Positions 19,654 through 29,177 are shown, counted from the stretch's first letter. The stretch: DNA of 64,000 nucleotides from Enterobacter sp. BIGb0383 (GCF_003751845.1 NZ_RJKQ01000002.1:496001-560000); one strand, 5' to 3'. Made by a program: numbers and translations. The notes: a model not told the origin generated them from the letters alone.

Positions 19654-20103
19654 TTATTTCCCGTAACCTTTTGAGGGTGTGAAGGTGTTTTCGACAATCG
19701 GTGCGGCGTCCGCCTGCGGGACATGGCACTGCAGGCAGAAGTAACGGCGCGGAGCCACTTCCGCCAGCACTTTGCCGTCGCTGTCCATAAAGTGCGTCGG
19801 ACTGATACGCGGCGCGCCGGTGGTACGATAGCTTTCGATACCGTGGCACTGCAGGCAGCGGTTGGTATTGGTCGTCACCTGGTAACCCTCAACGCTGTGC
19901 GGGATCATTGGCGGCTGATTAACATAGTTCAACGGCATACGTTCCCGCTCTTTCGGCATGTGAATTGCCCCTTCCTGTGTCCCCGAGACTTCCGGTGACT
20001 GGCTCAGATCCACGCCGTTTGCCGCCCAGACGGCCCCACTCACTACCAGCGTCAGCGCCGCCGTCCATCGACTCAGCGCGTTAATCAGGTCACGGTTTTT
20101 CAT
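19654..20103 (-). CDS. napB: Dihaem cytochrome NapB
   Basis: A 149-aa precursor with signal peptide and two CxxCH sites (CLQCHG and CLQCHV), the small electron-transfer subunit of periplasmic nitrate reductase. The ATG at 20103 overlaps the end of napH by four bases and gives a protein the length of E. coli NapB; an upstream in-frame start would lie inside napH. Confidence 0.97.
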   Translation of the reverse strand: MKNRDLINALSRWTAALTLVVSGAVWAANGVDLSQSPEVSGTQEGAIHMPKERERMPLNYVNQPPMIPHSVEGYQVTTNTNRCLQCHGIESYRTTGAPRISPTHFMDSDGKVLAEVAPRRYFCLQCHVPQADAAPIVENTFTPSKGYGK

Positions 20104-20963
20104 GATTTCGCTCCCGAACTCCATCGTGTTGTTATTGTAAAAACATCCTCAGCACAGACATCCACACAGCGACCGCAGGCCATGCAATCGCGACGGGTCA
20201 CCTGTACCGGGCTTTGCTCATCCAGCACCGGCGCACGTAGCACATGCGGTTCAGGGCAAACATGAAAACAATCCATACAGCGGTTACATCTCTCGCGTTT
20301 ATGTGCCGAAACGGTTAACGCCCCTTTGCTTCCCAGCACGCTATAGAGCGCGCCTGACGGGCAAAGGTGCCCGCACCAGCCATGCTCAACGACCAGTAAA
20401 TCAAATAGAAACAGGGCGATAATCAGCAATATGCCGCTACCGAACCCCATCACCAGGCAGCGCCCCAGCAGAGAGACCGGGTTTATCCACTCCCACAGCA
20501 GCGTGCCCGTCAGAGTCGATCCCAGCAGAATGACCACCAGCAGCACGTAGCGGATAGCGCGTGGGAGGACTGCAGACTGATTGAGGTCAAACCTTCTGCG
20601 CAGCCCGCTGGCTAAATCGGTGATGGGGTTCAGCAGGCAGACCCAACCGCAAAACACGCGTTTACCCGCAAGGGCATACAGCCCCGTAATGAGGGCGGCC
20701 CCCGTTAACGCCACTGCCGCAGGCAGATGCCCGCTGGCCAGGCTTTGCAGGGTAATCAGCGGATCGGTTAACGGCAGGGTATCCAGCAGCAGGCTACTGC
20801 TGTAATTGCCACGCAGGATCCACACGCCGAACCACGGGCCGCTGAGAAACATCACCAGCACCAGAAACTGGCTCAGGCGACGCAGTACCAGCCAGCGATG
20901 GCTTCGCCACCAGCCTTTTTTTGCCCGCGCCGCACGCCCGGCATCACGTTTACGGTTTGCCAT
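20100..20963 (-). CDS. napH: Membrane ferredoxin-type quinol dehydrogenase NapH
   Basis: A 287-aa protein with four membrane helices and, at the C-terminus, two 4Fe-4S motifs ([12 protein letters not shown] and [11 protein letters not shown]). A CxxxCP pair (CGWVC, CGHLCP) occurs in the membrane part. It partners NapG to feed electrons from ubiquinol. It overlaps napG by 14 bp and napB by 4 bp. Confidence 0.97.
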   Translation of the reverse strand: MANRKRDAGRAARAKKGWWRSHRWLVLRRLSQFLVLVMFLSGPWFGVWILRGNYSSSLLLDTLPLTDPLITLQSLASGHLPAAVALTGAALITGLYALAGKRVFCGWVCLLNPITDLASGLRRRFDLNQSAVLPRAIRYVLLVVILLGSTLTGTLLWEWINPVSLLGRCLVMGFGSGILLIIALFLFDLLVVEHGWCGHLCPSGALYSVLGSKGALTVSAHKRERCNRCMDCFHVCPEPHVLRAPVLDEQSPVQVTRRDCMACGRCVDVCAEDVFTITTRWSSGAKS

Positions 20964-21639
20964 TGCTCCCCTCCAGCCAGCCGAAGCGGTAATGGTGTCC
21001 TGCCGCCCCTTTTGCCAGCGACAGCGGCAGAACTTTTATCGCCGGTTGCTCCAGCACGCAGACCTTTTCGCACTTCCCGCATCCGGTGCAGGCATCGCTA
21101 TGAACGACAGGAATAAACCGTGCGTGCTTACCGGTGCGCAGATTGCGATCCAGCTCCAGGGTGATGGCCTCGTCTATCTTCGGACAGTCGCGATAGCAGA
21201 CGTCGCAGCGCAGCCCCTGATAATTGAGGCAGCTCTCGTGATCCAGCGGGACCGCCAGCCCCATACGCGAATCGTCGATGGACTCAATCTCCCGCTCCAG
21301 CGCGCCGCTCGGGCAGACTCTGGCACACGGAATGTCGTCACACATTTCGCAGGGAATATTGCGGGCGACAAAATAGGGTGTACCGGCCGCCAGCCCGGAG
21401 GCCAGCGTCGCCAGTTTCAGCGTGTGATAAGGGCAAGCCTGAACACACTGGCCGCAGCGCACGCAGGTGCTGGCAAAAGCGTCTTCACCGATGGCTCCCG
21501 GCGGGCGTAACCGCACCCCGGTTGCGCGTGCGGTTTGCTGCTGCAGCCCCAGCGCCACACCAACGACAGCCAGCCCGCCCGCTGCGCGAATCATATCGCG
21601 CAGAAAACGGCGGCGGCCATGTTGGGGTTTTGCCGTCAC
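20950..21639 (-). CDS. napG: Periplasmic ferredoxin NapG
   Basis: A 229-aa Tat-exported protein (signal with RRRFLRD near residue 9) with 4Fe-4S clusters in [35 protein letters not shown] and [11 protein letters not shown]. It takes electrons from NapH to the NapC/NapB chain. The start is a GTG. Located between napA and napH as in E. coli. Confidence 0.96.
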   Translation of the reverse strand: MTAKPQHGRRRFLRDMIRAAGGLAVVGVALGLQQQTARATGVRLRPPGAIGEDAFASTCVRCGQCVQACPYHTLKLATLASGLAAGTPYFVARNIPCEMCDDIPCARVCPSGALEREIESIDDSRMGLAVPLDHESCLNYQGLRCDVCYRDCPKIDEAITLELDRNLRTGKHARFIPVVHSDACTGCGKCEKVCVLEQPAIKVLPLSLAKGAAGHHYRFGWLEGSNGKP

Positions 21640-21645
21640 GCCGCG

Positions 21646-24132
21646 TTACACCTTCGCCAGCTTCACGGCGCACTTCTTGAAATCCGTCTCTTTAGAAAGC
21701 GGATCCGTGGCATCCAGCGTCAGGTTATTCACCAGCTGAGCGGCGTCGAAGAACGGCATATAGACCAGCCCCTGCGGCGGACGGTTACGACCGCGTGTTT
21801 CAACCGTCGAGACGACTTCGCCACGGCGGGAAATCACGTTGACCTTATCGCCACGACGCAGGTCGCGGGCCTTTGCATCCAGCGGGTGGATAAACAGGAC
21901 GGCCTCAGGGAAGGCGCGGTGCAGCTCCGGCACGCGGCGCGTCATGCTGCCGGTGTGCCAGTGCTCCAGCACACGGCCGGTGGAGAGCCACAGGTCATAC
22001 TCTTTATCCGGTGCTTCTGCCGCCGGTTCAAACGGCAGCGCAAAGATCACCGCTTTACCGTCCGGCTTGCCGTAGAACCTGTAGCTTTCTCCCGCTTTCA
22101 CATAAGGATCGTGACCTTCGCTGTAGCGCCACTGCGTCTCTTTCCCCTCGACCACCGGCCAGCGTAAGCCGCGTGCTTTGTGGTAATCGTCGAATGGCGC
22201 GAGGTCGTGCCCGTGTCCACGACCAAACCAGGCATACTCTTCAAACAGGCCTTTTTGCAGATAGAAGCCCAGTTCGCGGGATTCATCATTAAGCCGATCG
22301 TCTGCCAGTTCACTCAGCGGGTATTGCGTAACCGCCGGTGTGGCAAACAGAACCTCGTACAGGGTTTTGCCGCGCAGCGCTGGTTTATCCGCCAGCAACG
22401 CTTCCGGCCAGACGTCTTCGGTTTTGAAGCGACGCGCAAACTGCACCAGCTGCCACAGATCGGATTTTGCCTCGCCCGGCGCTTTAATTTGCTGACGCCA
22501 GAACTGAGTACGGCGTTCGGCGTTACCGTAGGCGCCTTCTTTTTCCACCCACATCGCCGTCGGCAGGATCAGGTCGGCAGCCAGCGCGCTGACGGTCGGG
22601 TACGGATCGGAAACGATGATAAAGTTACGCGGATCGCGCCAGCCCGGCATACGCTCTTCATTGATATTCGGCCCGGCCTGCATGTTGTTGTTACACATCA
22701 CCCAGTAGACATTAAGCTTGCCGTCTTTCAGCGCACGATCCTGCGCTACCGCATGCAGACCGACTTTCGCCGGGATCGTACCGGTGGGCAGCTGCCAGTG
22801 CTTTTCGCAGATATCACGGTGTTTCTCGTTGGTCACCACCATATCGGCAGGCAGACGGTGCGAGAACGTCCCCACTTCACGCGCCGTACCACAGGCAGAA
22901 GGCTGACCGGTCAAAGAGAATGGGCCACAGCCAGGCTGAGAGATTTTGCCGGTCAGCAGATGCAGGTTGTAGACCAGGTTATTGGCCCATACGCCGCGGG
23001 TGTGCTGGTTAAAGCCCATCGTCCAGTAGGAAATGACTTTCTTTTTCGGGTCGGCATACAGCTGCGCCAGCTGTTCCAGCTGATCTTTCGGTACGCCGGT
23101 CATTTCCGCCGTTTTATCCAGCGTATATTCCGCGACAAACGCCTTGTATTCTTCGAAGCTCATGGGCTCAGACGCATCGGAACCCGGATTTTTCGCTGCT
23201 TTTTCCAGCGGATGCGTCGGGCGTAAACCGTAGCCGATATCGGTCGCGCCTTTACGCAGATTAACGTGCTTGCTGAAGAAATCCTGGTTTATCGCATTGT
23301 TTTGAATGATGTAGTTGGCGATGTAGTTCAGGATCACCAGGTCGCTCTGCGGCGTAAAGATGATGCCGTTATCTGCCAGCTCAAAACTACGGTGCTGGAA
23401 GGTGGAGAGTACCGCGACGTTAACGTCGGGATTCGACAGACGACGGTTGGTAATGCGCGACCACAGGATCGGGTGCATTTCCGCCATATTTGCGCCCCAC
23501 AGGACAAACGCATCCGCATGTCCAATATCGTCGTAGCAGCCCATCGGCTCATCCATACCGAAGGTACGCATAAAACCCACCACCGCTGACGCCATGCAGT
23601 GACGTGCGTTCGGGTCGATATTGTTGCTACGGAAACCGGCTTTGAACAGTTTCGCCGCCGCGTAGCCTTCCCATACCGTCCACTGGCCGGAGCCGAACAT
23701 ACCGATAGCCTCTGGCCCTTTTTCTTTCAGCGACGTTTTGAATTTCTCTTCCATCACATCAAAGGCCTGCTCCCAGCTAATCGGAGTGAATTCACCTTCT
23801 TTGTGATATTTCCCCTCTTTCATGCGCAGCATCGGCTGCGTTAAACGGTCTTTGCCGTACATGATTTTGGGCAGGAAATAGCCTTTGATGCAGTTAAGCC
23901 CGCGGTTAACCGCCGCATCCGGATCGCCCTGGCAGGCCACAACGCGTCCTTGCTGGGTTCCTACCAGCACGCCACAGCCCGTACCGCAAAAACGGCACGG
24001 GGCTTTGTCCCACTTAATCGCTTCCTGCTGACCGACGACCGCCCGGGCAACGCCCGGCACGCTTAACCCAGCAGCCACTGCGGCGGCCGCAGCGGCGTTA
24101 GCTTTCATAAAGCTACGACGACTAAGTTTCAT
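21646..24132 (-). CDS. napA: Periplasmic nitrate reductase catalytic subunit NapA
   Basis: The 828 aa match the length of E. coli NapA. A Tat signal ([10 protein letters not shown]) is followed by the 4Fe-4S motif [13 protein letters not shown] with a distal Cys in NCIKGYF. The molybdenum-ligand cysteine lies in [10 protein letters not shown]. It reduces nitrate to nitrite with a bis-MGD cofactor. Nitrite would go to NrfA encoded in the same block. AGGAAACAGC before the ATG is a good ribosome site. Overlaps napD by four bases. Confidence 0.98.
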   Translation of the reverse strand: MKLSRRSFMKANAAAAAAVAAGLSVPGVARAVVGQQEAIKWDKAPCRFCGTGCGVLVGTQQGRVVACQGDPDAAVNRGLNCIKGYFLPKIMYGKDRLTQPMLRMKEGKYHKEGEFTPISWEQAFDVMEEKFKTSLKEKGPEAIGMFGSGQWTVWEGYAAAKLFKAGFRSNNIDPNARHCMASAVVGFMRTFGMDEPMGCYDDIGHADAFVLWGANMAEMHPILWSRITNRRLSNPDVNVAVLSTFQHRSFELADNGIIFTPQSDLVILNYIANYIIQNNAINQDFFSKHVNLRKGATDIGYGLRPTHPLEKAAKNPGSDASEPMSFEEYKAFVAEYTLDKTAEMTGVPKDQLEQLAQLYADPKKKVISYWTMGFNQHTRGVWANNLVYNLHLLTGKISQPGCGPFSLTGQPSACGTAREVGTFSHRLPADMVVTNEKHRDICEKHWQLPTGTIPAKVGLHAVAQDRALKDGKLNVYWVMCNNNMQAGPNINEERMPGWRDPRNFIIVSDPYPTVSALAADLILPTAMWVEKEGAYGNAERRTQFWRQQIKAPGEAKSDLWQLVQFARRFKTEDVWPEALLADKPALRGKTLYEVLFATPAVTQYPLSELADDRLNDESRELGFYLQKGLFEEYAWFGRGHGHDLAPFDDYHKARGLRWPVVEGKETQWRYSEGHDPYVKAGESYRFYGKPDGKAVIFALPFEPAAEAPDKEYDLWLSTGRVLEHWHTGSMTRRVPELHRAFPEAVLFIHPLDAKARDLRRGDKVNVISRRGEVVSTVETRGRNRPPQGLVYMPFFDAAQLVNNLTLDATDPLSKETDFKKCAVKLAKV

Positions 24133-24392
24133 GCTGTTTCCTCACCTTGCTCATCCTGCTGGTGATAAACCAGCGACACCGCCAGCACGCCCGCAACGTT
24201 GCGTACTGACTCGATTGTTTTTATAGCCGTTTCACTTTGCTCAGCTTCAACCACCACGATCAGCTGGCCGCTTTCCACATCGCTCAGCGCCACTTCACAA
24301 CCCGGAAACGAACTCAATTGCGCAGCGATATCGCTGATATGCTGACTTTTGGCCTGAACGACCAGGCTGCAGACCTGCCAGTTAGTGTCCAT
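24129..24392 (-). CDS. napD: NapA Tat-signal chaperone NapD
   Basis: An 87-aa ferredoxin-fold protein beginning [12 protein letters not shown]. It binds the NapA twin-arginine signal in the cytoplasm and proofreads export. The start at 24392 gives the E. coli length and lies 11 bases inside napF; the frame is open further upstream, but that part is a shadow of napF. Confidence 0.96.
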   Translation of the reverse strand: MDTNWQVCSLVVQAKSQHISDIAAQLSSFPGCEVALSDVESGQLIVVVEAEQSETAIKTIESVRNVAGVLAVSLVYHQQDEQGEETA

Positions 24393-24873
24393 GGTGGTAC
24401 TCCGCATTGATGGCTGATACCGGGCAGATAGCGACACATGCGCCACATCCGTTACAGGCCTGATTGTCGAGCCGGGGTTGATAGATACCGGACAGCGTGG
24501 GACGAAAGGTAATCGCCATGGGTTCACAGCCATCCTGGCAGCGGTGGCACTCAACCTGCTGATTTGCCAGGCAGTTTTCGCCGATCGTAACATTCAGATC
24601 CCATGCCGCGACGTGGCGCGGAAGAAACAGGGATTCAGGACAGGCCTCTGCGCAGGCATAACAAAAGCTGCACTCTCCCTGTCTGAAATCAACGCTCGGA
24701 TATCCCCCCTGGCCCCGCCGCAGGATCCGGGTTTCACACGCATGGATGCAGGCATCACAACGAAGGCAACAGGCTAAAAGGTGAGTCTCTTCCCTGCTCC
24801 ACGGCGGACGTATCCCGTTGCTGGCGCGACGCCAGCTGCCTGTCAACATGCCCCGACGGGATAAATCAACCAT
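24382..24873 (-). CDS. napF: Cytoplasmic ferredoxin NapF
   Basis: A 163-aa protein with 4Fe-4S motifs CLRCDACIHAC, CSFCYACAEACP and CNGCGACVAICP, plus CHRCQDGCEP. It interacts with NapA before export. The ATG at 24873 follows AGGGAGTGTG and gives MVDLSRRGMLTGSWR, matching E. coli NapF; the frame extends 19 codons upstream without homology. It is the first gene of napFDAGHBC-ccmABCDEFGH. Confidence 0.96.
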   Translation of the reverse strand: MVDLSRRGMLTGSWRRASNGIRPPWSREETHLLACCLRCDACIHACETRILRRGQGGYPSVDFRQGECSFCYACAEACPESLFLPRHVAAWDLNVTIGENCLANQQVECHRCQDGCEPMAITFRPTLSGIYQPRLDNQACNGCGACVAICPVSAINAEYHHGH

Positions 24874-24988
24874 CACACTCCCTTGCATAAATGACGCCCT
24901 CCTGAGCGGTAGAGCGGCAAGAAAAACCACACCATTTATGAGTAGTTATTTTGGACAGTAAGATATTTTAGGATTAGGTCGAATTGCA

Positions 24989-25004
24989 TACCCCAATCGA
25001 GGTA
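24989..25004 (-). promoter_or_regulatory. NarP 7-2-7 site of the nap promoter
   Basis: Read on the minus strand, TACCTCG-AT-TGGGGTA is a NarP-type inverted heptamer pair. Its centre (24996.5) is 20 bp downstream of the FNR centre, the same spacing as the -44.5/-64.5 arrangement of the E. coli nap promoter. This predicts transcription from about 24952. Confidence 0.7.
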
Positions 25005-25009
25005 AATGC

Positions 25010-25023
25010 AGATGCCGGATCAA
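25010..25023 (-). promoter_or_regulatory. FNR site of the nap promoter, degenerate half
   Basis: On the minus strand TTGAT-CCGG-CATCT has one perfect FNR half-site and a weak second half. Position relative to the NarP site is as in E. coli. A weak site may make the promoter more dependent on NarP. Confidence 0.55.
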
Positions 25024-25122
25024 AAGAGTGTGGGGTTGATGGGGGAAACGAGATTTTGCTGACGAGCCAATGAGTTATGTAGTTTTTTATATAACGAATG
25101 CGGATATCTACGAGCGGATCGG

Positions 25123-25560
25123 CTATTGCACTGGATAAAGCTGATGATCGGGGTCAAGCCATACAACGTGGAATACGTTACCTATGAAAAAACCATGTAT
25201 GCGACCGTGTTCATTACGAGTTATTGCAAACTGATAGGGCGTAACACTCTGGAATTGCTCGTTAAAGTGGGTAAAACCCTCAGGCTCGGAAGTCGTGTCC
25301 CACACAATACAATGCGATTTCAGCGACGCATTTCGGTTTGTCGTAAACTCGAGTAATGTCAGGCTCGATATATCTTTAAGACGCTTAAGTACTTTGCAGA
25401 AATAAACCGCTGTCTGCCCGGAAAAACGAAACTTAGCATGTGCGGGATCAATATACTGGAAAGAAAAACTAAGGGTTGTCGCGGTTGAACTGGGCGTTCT
25501 GGCAACAATTTTGTTTTCGGCTGCCAGAAGTTTTCCCGCTTTAATCTTCCCTTTAACCAT
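25123..25560 (-). CDS. Putative toxin of a Panacea/SocA-type toxin-antitoxin pair
   Basis: A 145-aa soluble protein starting 2 bp after the stop of the Panacea-domain gene, in the usual antitoxin-toxin order and the same strand. Notable segments are FNEQFQSVTPYQFAITRNEH and GRIHGFFIGNVFHVVWLDPD, ending near HQLYPVQ. The last resembles the C-terminus of small proteins found beside SocA-like antitoxins. I cannot assign a catalytic mechanism; conserved His, Arg and Asp in the second half would be candidates. The lower GC than nap genes and the accessory setting suggest transfer. Confidence 0.6.
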   Translation of the reverse strand: MVKGKIKAGKLLAAENKIVARTPSSTATTLSFSFQYIDPAHAKFRFSGQTAVYFCKVLKRLKDISSLTLLEFTTNRNASLKSHCIVWDTTSEPEGFTHFNEQFQSVTPYQFAITRNEHGRIHGFFIGNVFHVVWLDPDHQLYPVQ

Positions 25561-25562
25561 GA

Positions 25563-26021
25563 TTAAGCATCCGTCATGCTGCGGTAGAACTCAGCTGTGA
25601 CACCTTTATCTATGTCATTCCGGCACGGAGCATCAGATGGAATATCACCGCGAGCCATTAGCCAGGGCTTTTCCTGATGGGTCATCTGTTCCATCTCATA
25701 AGCAGAGAACTTGCCAAACACGTTATAGATCTCGTTCAGATGCTCTGAAATATTCTTGGGGAGTTCCGGGCATTGTATTTCACGGACGATAGGCTGCCAT
25801 TTATAATCAGCAAACCTAATGTAGAGTTCTCGTGCAACAGGACCATGGACCCATGCTTCAAACCGCTCGGGGATCAATTCTTCGCCATCGTTCAATGCCA
25901 TGTACCAGGCATCAGCATAAAACACCATCTTTTGCAGTTTCAGCGGCGTCATAACATCCCCATGCTCTTGAGCAAAGCAAAGCAGGTGATCCGCTACGCT
26001 GTTGAGGGTTGTCACTGCCAT
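25563..26021 (-). CDS. Panacea (SocA/DUF4065) domain antitoxin
   Basis: A 152-aa protein with the Panacea signature near the N-terminus: VADHLLCFAQEHGDVMTPLK then LQKMVFYADAWYMAL, followed by FEAWVHGPVARELY. This domain is shared by SocA, phage GepA and antitoxins that neutralise many unrelated toxins. The ATG at 26021 follows AGGAG at the right distance; the frame extends 44 codons upstream without family similarity. It lies directly upstream of a small partner gene with a 2-bp gap, which supports a toxin-antitoxin operon. Confidence 0.8.
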   Translation of the reverse strand: MAVTTLNSVADHLLCFAQEHGDVMTPLKLQKMVFYADAWYMALNDGEELIPERFEAWVHGPVARELYIRFADYKWQPIVREIQCPELPKNISEHLNEIYNVFGKFSAYEMEQMTHQEKPWLMARGDIPSDAPCRNDIDKGVTAEFYRSMTDA

Positions 26022-26265
26022 TATGCAATCTCCTGCGGTTTGTTTTCGTCTAAAACGGTGTACTACCGTTAACAAATGCATATAACCACGGGTATTGCCC
26101 TGCGTAAAATGCCATTTCACGACTCTGCGTGATAGCTCCCTATCCATTGACAAGATGCACAGTACGTTTCATTGAAAATCAGCGATCGTGGTGTAAACCG
26201 CCTTATTAAGGCGCAGAAATGTTCCCATTACGGAGAGAGCTTCAGGAGATACGACAAGAAGTAAA

Positions 26266-26286
26266 AATGGCGCCCCTGCAGGATTC
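26266..26286. repeat. Imperfect copy of the argU 3' end (att-like repeat)
   Basis: These 21 bases match 28871-28892, the 3' end of argU plus two bases, apart from one missing base (GGCGCCCCTG against GGCGCGCCCTG). The two copies are in the same orientation, 2.6 kb apart. Copies of a tRNA 3' end flanking accessory DNA are the usual trace of tyrosine-integrase insertion. The match breaks down after GGATTC. Confidence 0.75.
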
Positions 26287-26353
26287 AATATAAACAGCCA
26301 TGTCAATGTATTTAAATGACATTTTCATGTTCAAAGGTGCGACATGCCCCCCT

Positions 26354-26680
26354 TTAATGCCCCCAAATGTTCTTGCAACCTGCTTTTAAGCACACTTTTT
26401 CATCAAAAATTAGTGCCCATAGGCATTTCGTAATCTTACTGTATGCAAAAGTGTAAAGGTGAATAAAAGTAATTTTATTAATACTCATCTGCCTGCGCGG
26501 CGCTGGCTTCTTCCACTGATAGGCGGGTGATAGCATCATTTCGCGGAACCTGTGGCGCCGGACTGTATCGGCGTTAACCGAGCGATCGATTTCCCGGAAA
26601 TCTGCCGGGGTAAGCTGGTGGCCTTCGTGCTCCAGACTGTCGGCGCTCTGGCTTTTATAATGAAATTTCCAGCACGCCAT
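26354..26680 (-). CDS. Uncertain ORF, possibly a decayed fragment
   Basis: An open frame of 108 aa just downstream of the DUF1240 gene on the same strand. The first 70 residues (e.g. LTPADFREIDRSVNADTVRR) look protein-like and polar, while the last third is AT-rich and hydrophobic without pattern. A second frame just upstream (near 26700-26750, PAEEISGTMAWLNINQAAMN) also looks like a broken C-terminus. I recognise neither. This stretch is probably remnant coding DNA inside the argU-linked element. Confidence 0.3.
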   Translation of the reverse strand: MACWKFHYKSQSADSLEHEGHQLTPADFREIDRSVNADTVRRHRFREMMLSPAYQWKKPAPRRQMSINKITFIHLYTFAYSKITKCLWALIFDEKVCLKAGCKNIWGH

Positions 26681-26764
26681 ACGTTACCATCAGTTATTCA
26701 TCGCAGCCTGGTTAATATTTAGCCATGCCATCGTGCCGGATATCTCTTCTGCAGGACGGTTATT

Positions 26765-27229
26765 TCACCTGCCGACAAGGTGGCTCTCAGCGCTCAGCTT
26801 TTTCATACACAGTTCTTCGCTGAGGGCATATTTAACCGCCATTCCCGGCATCCACCCAGAAGGAATCCCACGACATTTTATGTATCCTTCCTTATTAAGA
26901 TCGTTAGTAAATATGACGTTAAATAAAATCGTGGAGATAATAATAAACAATAGACCTAATATTATTGCTTTGCCCATATTCTTCTGAAAAACAATATTAG
27001 CCTGCCTTCCCTTACCTATAGGATTAACCGACAAAGCAATAATAGGCATGGTTAGCAAAAAGAATAAGATTGAGAAAACAGTAAAAAAAGAAAAAACTAT
27101 AACATCAGGATATAATAAGTAAGTAATCAGTCTGTTAACTCCAAAGTAAACAGATAGAAATGTTATCAGCAGCAGGCTAATGTCAAAAAAAACAAAAAAT
27201 AACCGCTTTTTAAAGTTAAATACCTCCAT
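26765..27229 (-). CDS. DUF1240 membrane protein, putative immunity to the PAAR effector
   Basis: A 154-aa protein with four hydrophobic helices and a short extracytoplasmic C-terminal part containing GYIKCRGIPSGWMPGMAVKY and a second Cys (EELC), the pattern of DUF1240 proteins. The ATG shares one base with the effector's stop (TGATG), and GGGAG in the effector's last codons is its ribosome site, so translation is coupled. A polytopic immunity protein is what a membrane pore-forming effector needs. AT-rich, as is common for immunity genes. Confidence 0.75.
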   Translation of the reverse strand: MEVFNFKKRLFFVFFDISLLLITFLSVYFGVNRLITYLLYPDVIVFSFFTVFSILFFLLTMPIIALSVNPIGKGRQANIVFQKNMGKAIILGLLFIIISTILFNVIFTNDLNKEGYIKCRGIPSGWMPGMAVKYALSEELCMKKLSAESHLVGR

Positions 27230-28551
27230 CAAAATCTCCCTGGAATTAGATCTTCTAATTTCTTCCTTAAATATTTTTTTACTTCTGATTCTACAACTCT
27301 AACACCTTTCTCCAGCATCTTATCTGCATGCATAGCCCCAAGGTCTATAAGCTCATTACCAGTTTCTTTGGCTTTAATAACAAACTCCTGCTGGGCATGT
27401 TCTAAGTAGGAAACAAGTTTATCTGTGATCCCAAACCGATCATCAAGCTCATTAAGTACGATTGAAGTAGCAAGTCCAACGCCAACGACAACAATTAATG
27501 GGGCAGAAACGAAAGCCGTGAAAGATATCACTGCGCTTGCTGCTCCCCATGCAATTAGTGATGAGATACCGATTTTTACTATATCTGTAGCCAGCGATCC
27601 TATAAACCTGGCAAGGGATGTCGCATCATTTAATATATAATCTATCGTTCTGTATGCTGCAGCCACATAAAATGTCAGACGCGCACCGCTTGTAATTGAA
27701 TTTCTTAGCCCGTATTTACCGATCCCTACATCAATCACTTTTGGGTTTTTAGCTGCAAAGACGGGCGCGTTAAGTATTGTTCTAATACCGGGATAACCAC
27801 TCAGCTTTATTAATTCCGTGCCTTTATGGTTAACGTAAATCGTTGCCTTGATGCCAATGCTTCCTAACTGACTGATAACCATTGAGGTTGTCACCACATC
27901 TTTGATATTGACGCCATAATTAACCACGATCTGGCCCGGCCCGCTCTGCGTAATGCTGGCCCAGCCCTGTTTATAGGCTCCCCATGACGCCAGCACTTCA
28001 AAAATTTCAGTCAGTTCAAGAAGCATTACATCCTGGTTATTCGCTTTCAGCATATTGCGAAGGACTTCATCCGGCAAATCACGGGTGTTACGTAATACCG
28101 GATAATCGGGAATAAAATCTGACTCTTTTTTTTCGCCGCTTAAATAGGGAGGGATTTTTACCCTTCTTACCCCCTGCGCGTATTGTTCCGGTTCCACATC
28201 CCCGACACTGAATCCTTCAGCCTCCGCAAGACTGAGCCTTGAGCCGACCATGCCATCGCTGTAACCAATAAACTCCTGCGCACCGGGAGAGGCAATAAGG
28301 CGGTTTGAACCGTGCGGGCAGCCGCATTCAACCACATCCCCCTCAAGACAGACCGGCTTATTTTCAGCAATAACATTAAATGGTCGGGTCTGGCGAATTA
28401 CACCTGTGGTGCCGCATTTGGGGCAGGGTGACAAAGAACCGATAAGGGCAACCGGACGACCGTCACAGAACACCGTCAGCGCCCCGTTTTGTACATATCC
28501 GCCGGTAGTGGTTTTATCACCAACGGTAATAACCTTCAATTTTACATCCAT
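27229..28551 (-). CDS. PAAR-domain T6SS effector with putative pore-forming C-terminus
   Basis: The 440-aa protein has an N-terminal PAAR domain (VITVGDKTTTGG to GDVVECGCPHGSNRLIA, about residues 1-85) that would sharpen a VgrG spike. The middle is a linker region. The C-terminal third has a hydrophobic hairpin (about residues 325-375) followed by ATSIVLNELDDRFGITDKLV, a pattern seen in colicin-like and other membrane-acting T6SS toxins. I start at the ATG at 28551; a GTG five codons upstream is possible. It is coupled to a DUF1240 membrane gene. No T6SS core or vgrG gene is in the window, so it is an orphan cargo gene relying on a T6SS elsewhere. Confidence 0.8.
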   Translation of the reverse strand: MDVKLKVITVGDKTTTGGYVQNGALTVFCDGRPVALIGSLSPCPKCGTTGVIRQTRPFNVIAENKPVCLEGDVVECGCPHGSNRLIASPGAQEFIGYSDGMVGSRLSLAEAEGFSVGDVEPEQYAQGVRRVKIPPYLSGEKKESDFIPDYPVLRNTRDLPDEVLRNMLKANNQDVMLLELTEIFEVLASWGAYKQGWASITQSGPGQIVVNYGVNIKDVVTTSMVISQLGSIGIKATIYVNHKGTELIKLSGYPGIRTILNAPVFAAKNPKVIDVGIGKYGLRNSITSGARLTFYVAAAYRTIDYILNDATSLARFIGSLATDIVKIGISSLIAWGAASAVISFTAFVSAPLIVVVGVGLATSIVLNELDDRFGITDKLVSYLEHAQQEFVIKAKETGNELIDLGAMHADKMLEKGVRVVESEVKKYLRKKLEDLIPGRF

Positions 28552-28713
28552 GTGAATATCCGTCACTGTACATAGAATCGTGGATTTTACGAAAATACTC
28601 CATTTGAGGCCACTTTAATCTGATACCGTGCTTCCGGTCGGTTTTCTCTCAAGGTGACGCTAAACCAACTCCTCTTTCATTACTCTCACTGCTCAGAATT
28701 TTGTATATATAAG

Positions 28714-28857
28714 ATGAGCAGTGTTGGTTCAGATGGTTATGCCTACCTGGCGCCAAACCATCTGACTGAGCACGCACGGAAAATTGATACCATTTTGGGG
28801 GATGATGTCCCAAATATGTCCCACATGGGAAATCAGGAGGAGATGAAAGAAGCGTAA
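28714..28857 (+). pseudogene. C-terminal remnant of a tyrosine-type integrase
   Basis: The frame ending at 28857 encodes [20 protein letters not shown] then [18 protein letters not shown]. This corresponds to the last 40 or so residues of phage-type tyrosine integrases, in which RYAHLAPNHL carries the catalytic tyrosine. All upstream integrase domains (the arm-binding part and the R-H-R catalytic boxes) are absent. It points toward argU and ends 16 bp from its 3' end, where an integrase gene normally sits. A small ATG-initiated ORF exists but has no function of its own. Confidence 0.75.
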
Positions 28858-28872
28858 TCAATTGATATGAAA

Positions 28873-28949
<77 letters not shown>

Positions 28950-29177
28950 ATTTTTATGCGGGAGACACGCATTGCTGCGTGAAACGCCTGGAATTATACG
29001 TTCCACGCCTTACGAGTCAATGACTTTGGGGCCACCAGGCGGAGAAGTGCGCGTTTATCGGACAATTGCAGGGGGTAAAATGACGGTTCACGTAAAGAGA
29101 TACCTGACAGCGCGCCCGGCTTCTGACAAAATATAGCCATCCCCCCGATGAACGTGACAGATGGAATCTTCTCTCTG

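Noticed and set aside
22180-23226. Open frame of 348 codons antisense to napA
   Set aside because: Fully within napA and without a recognisable domain.
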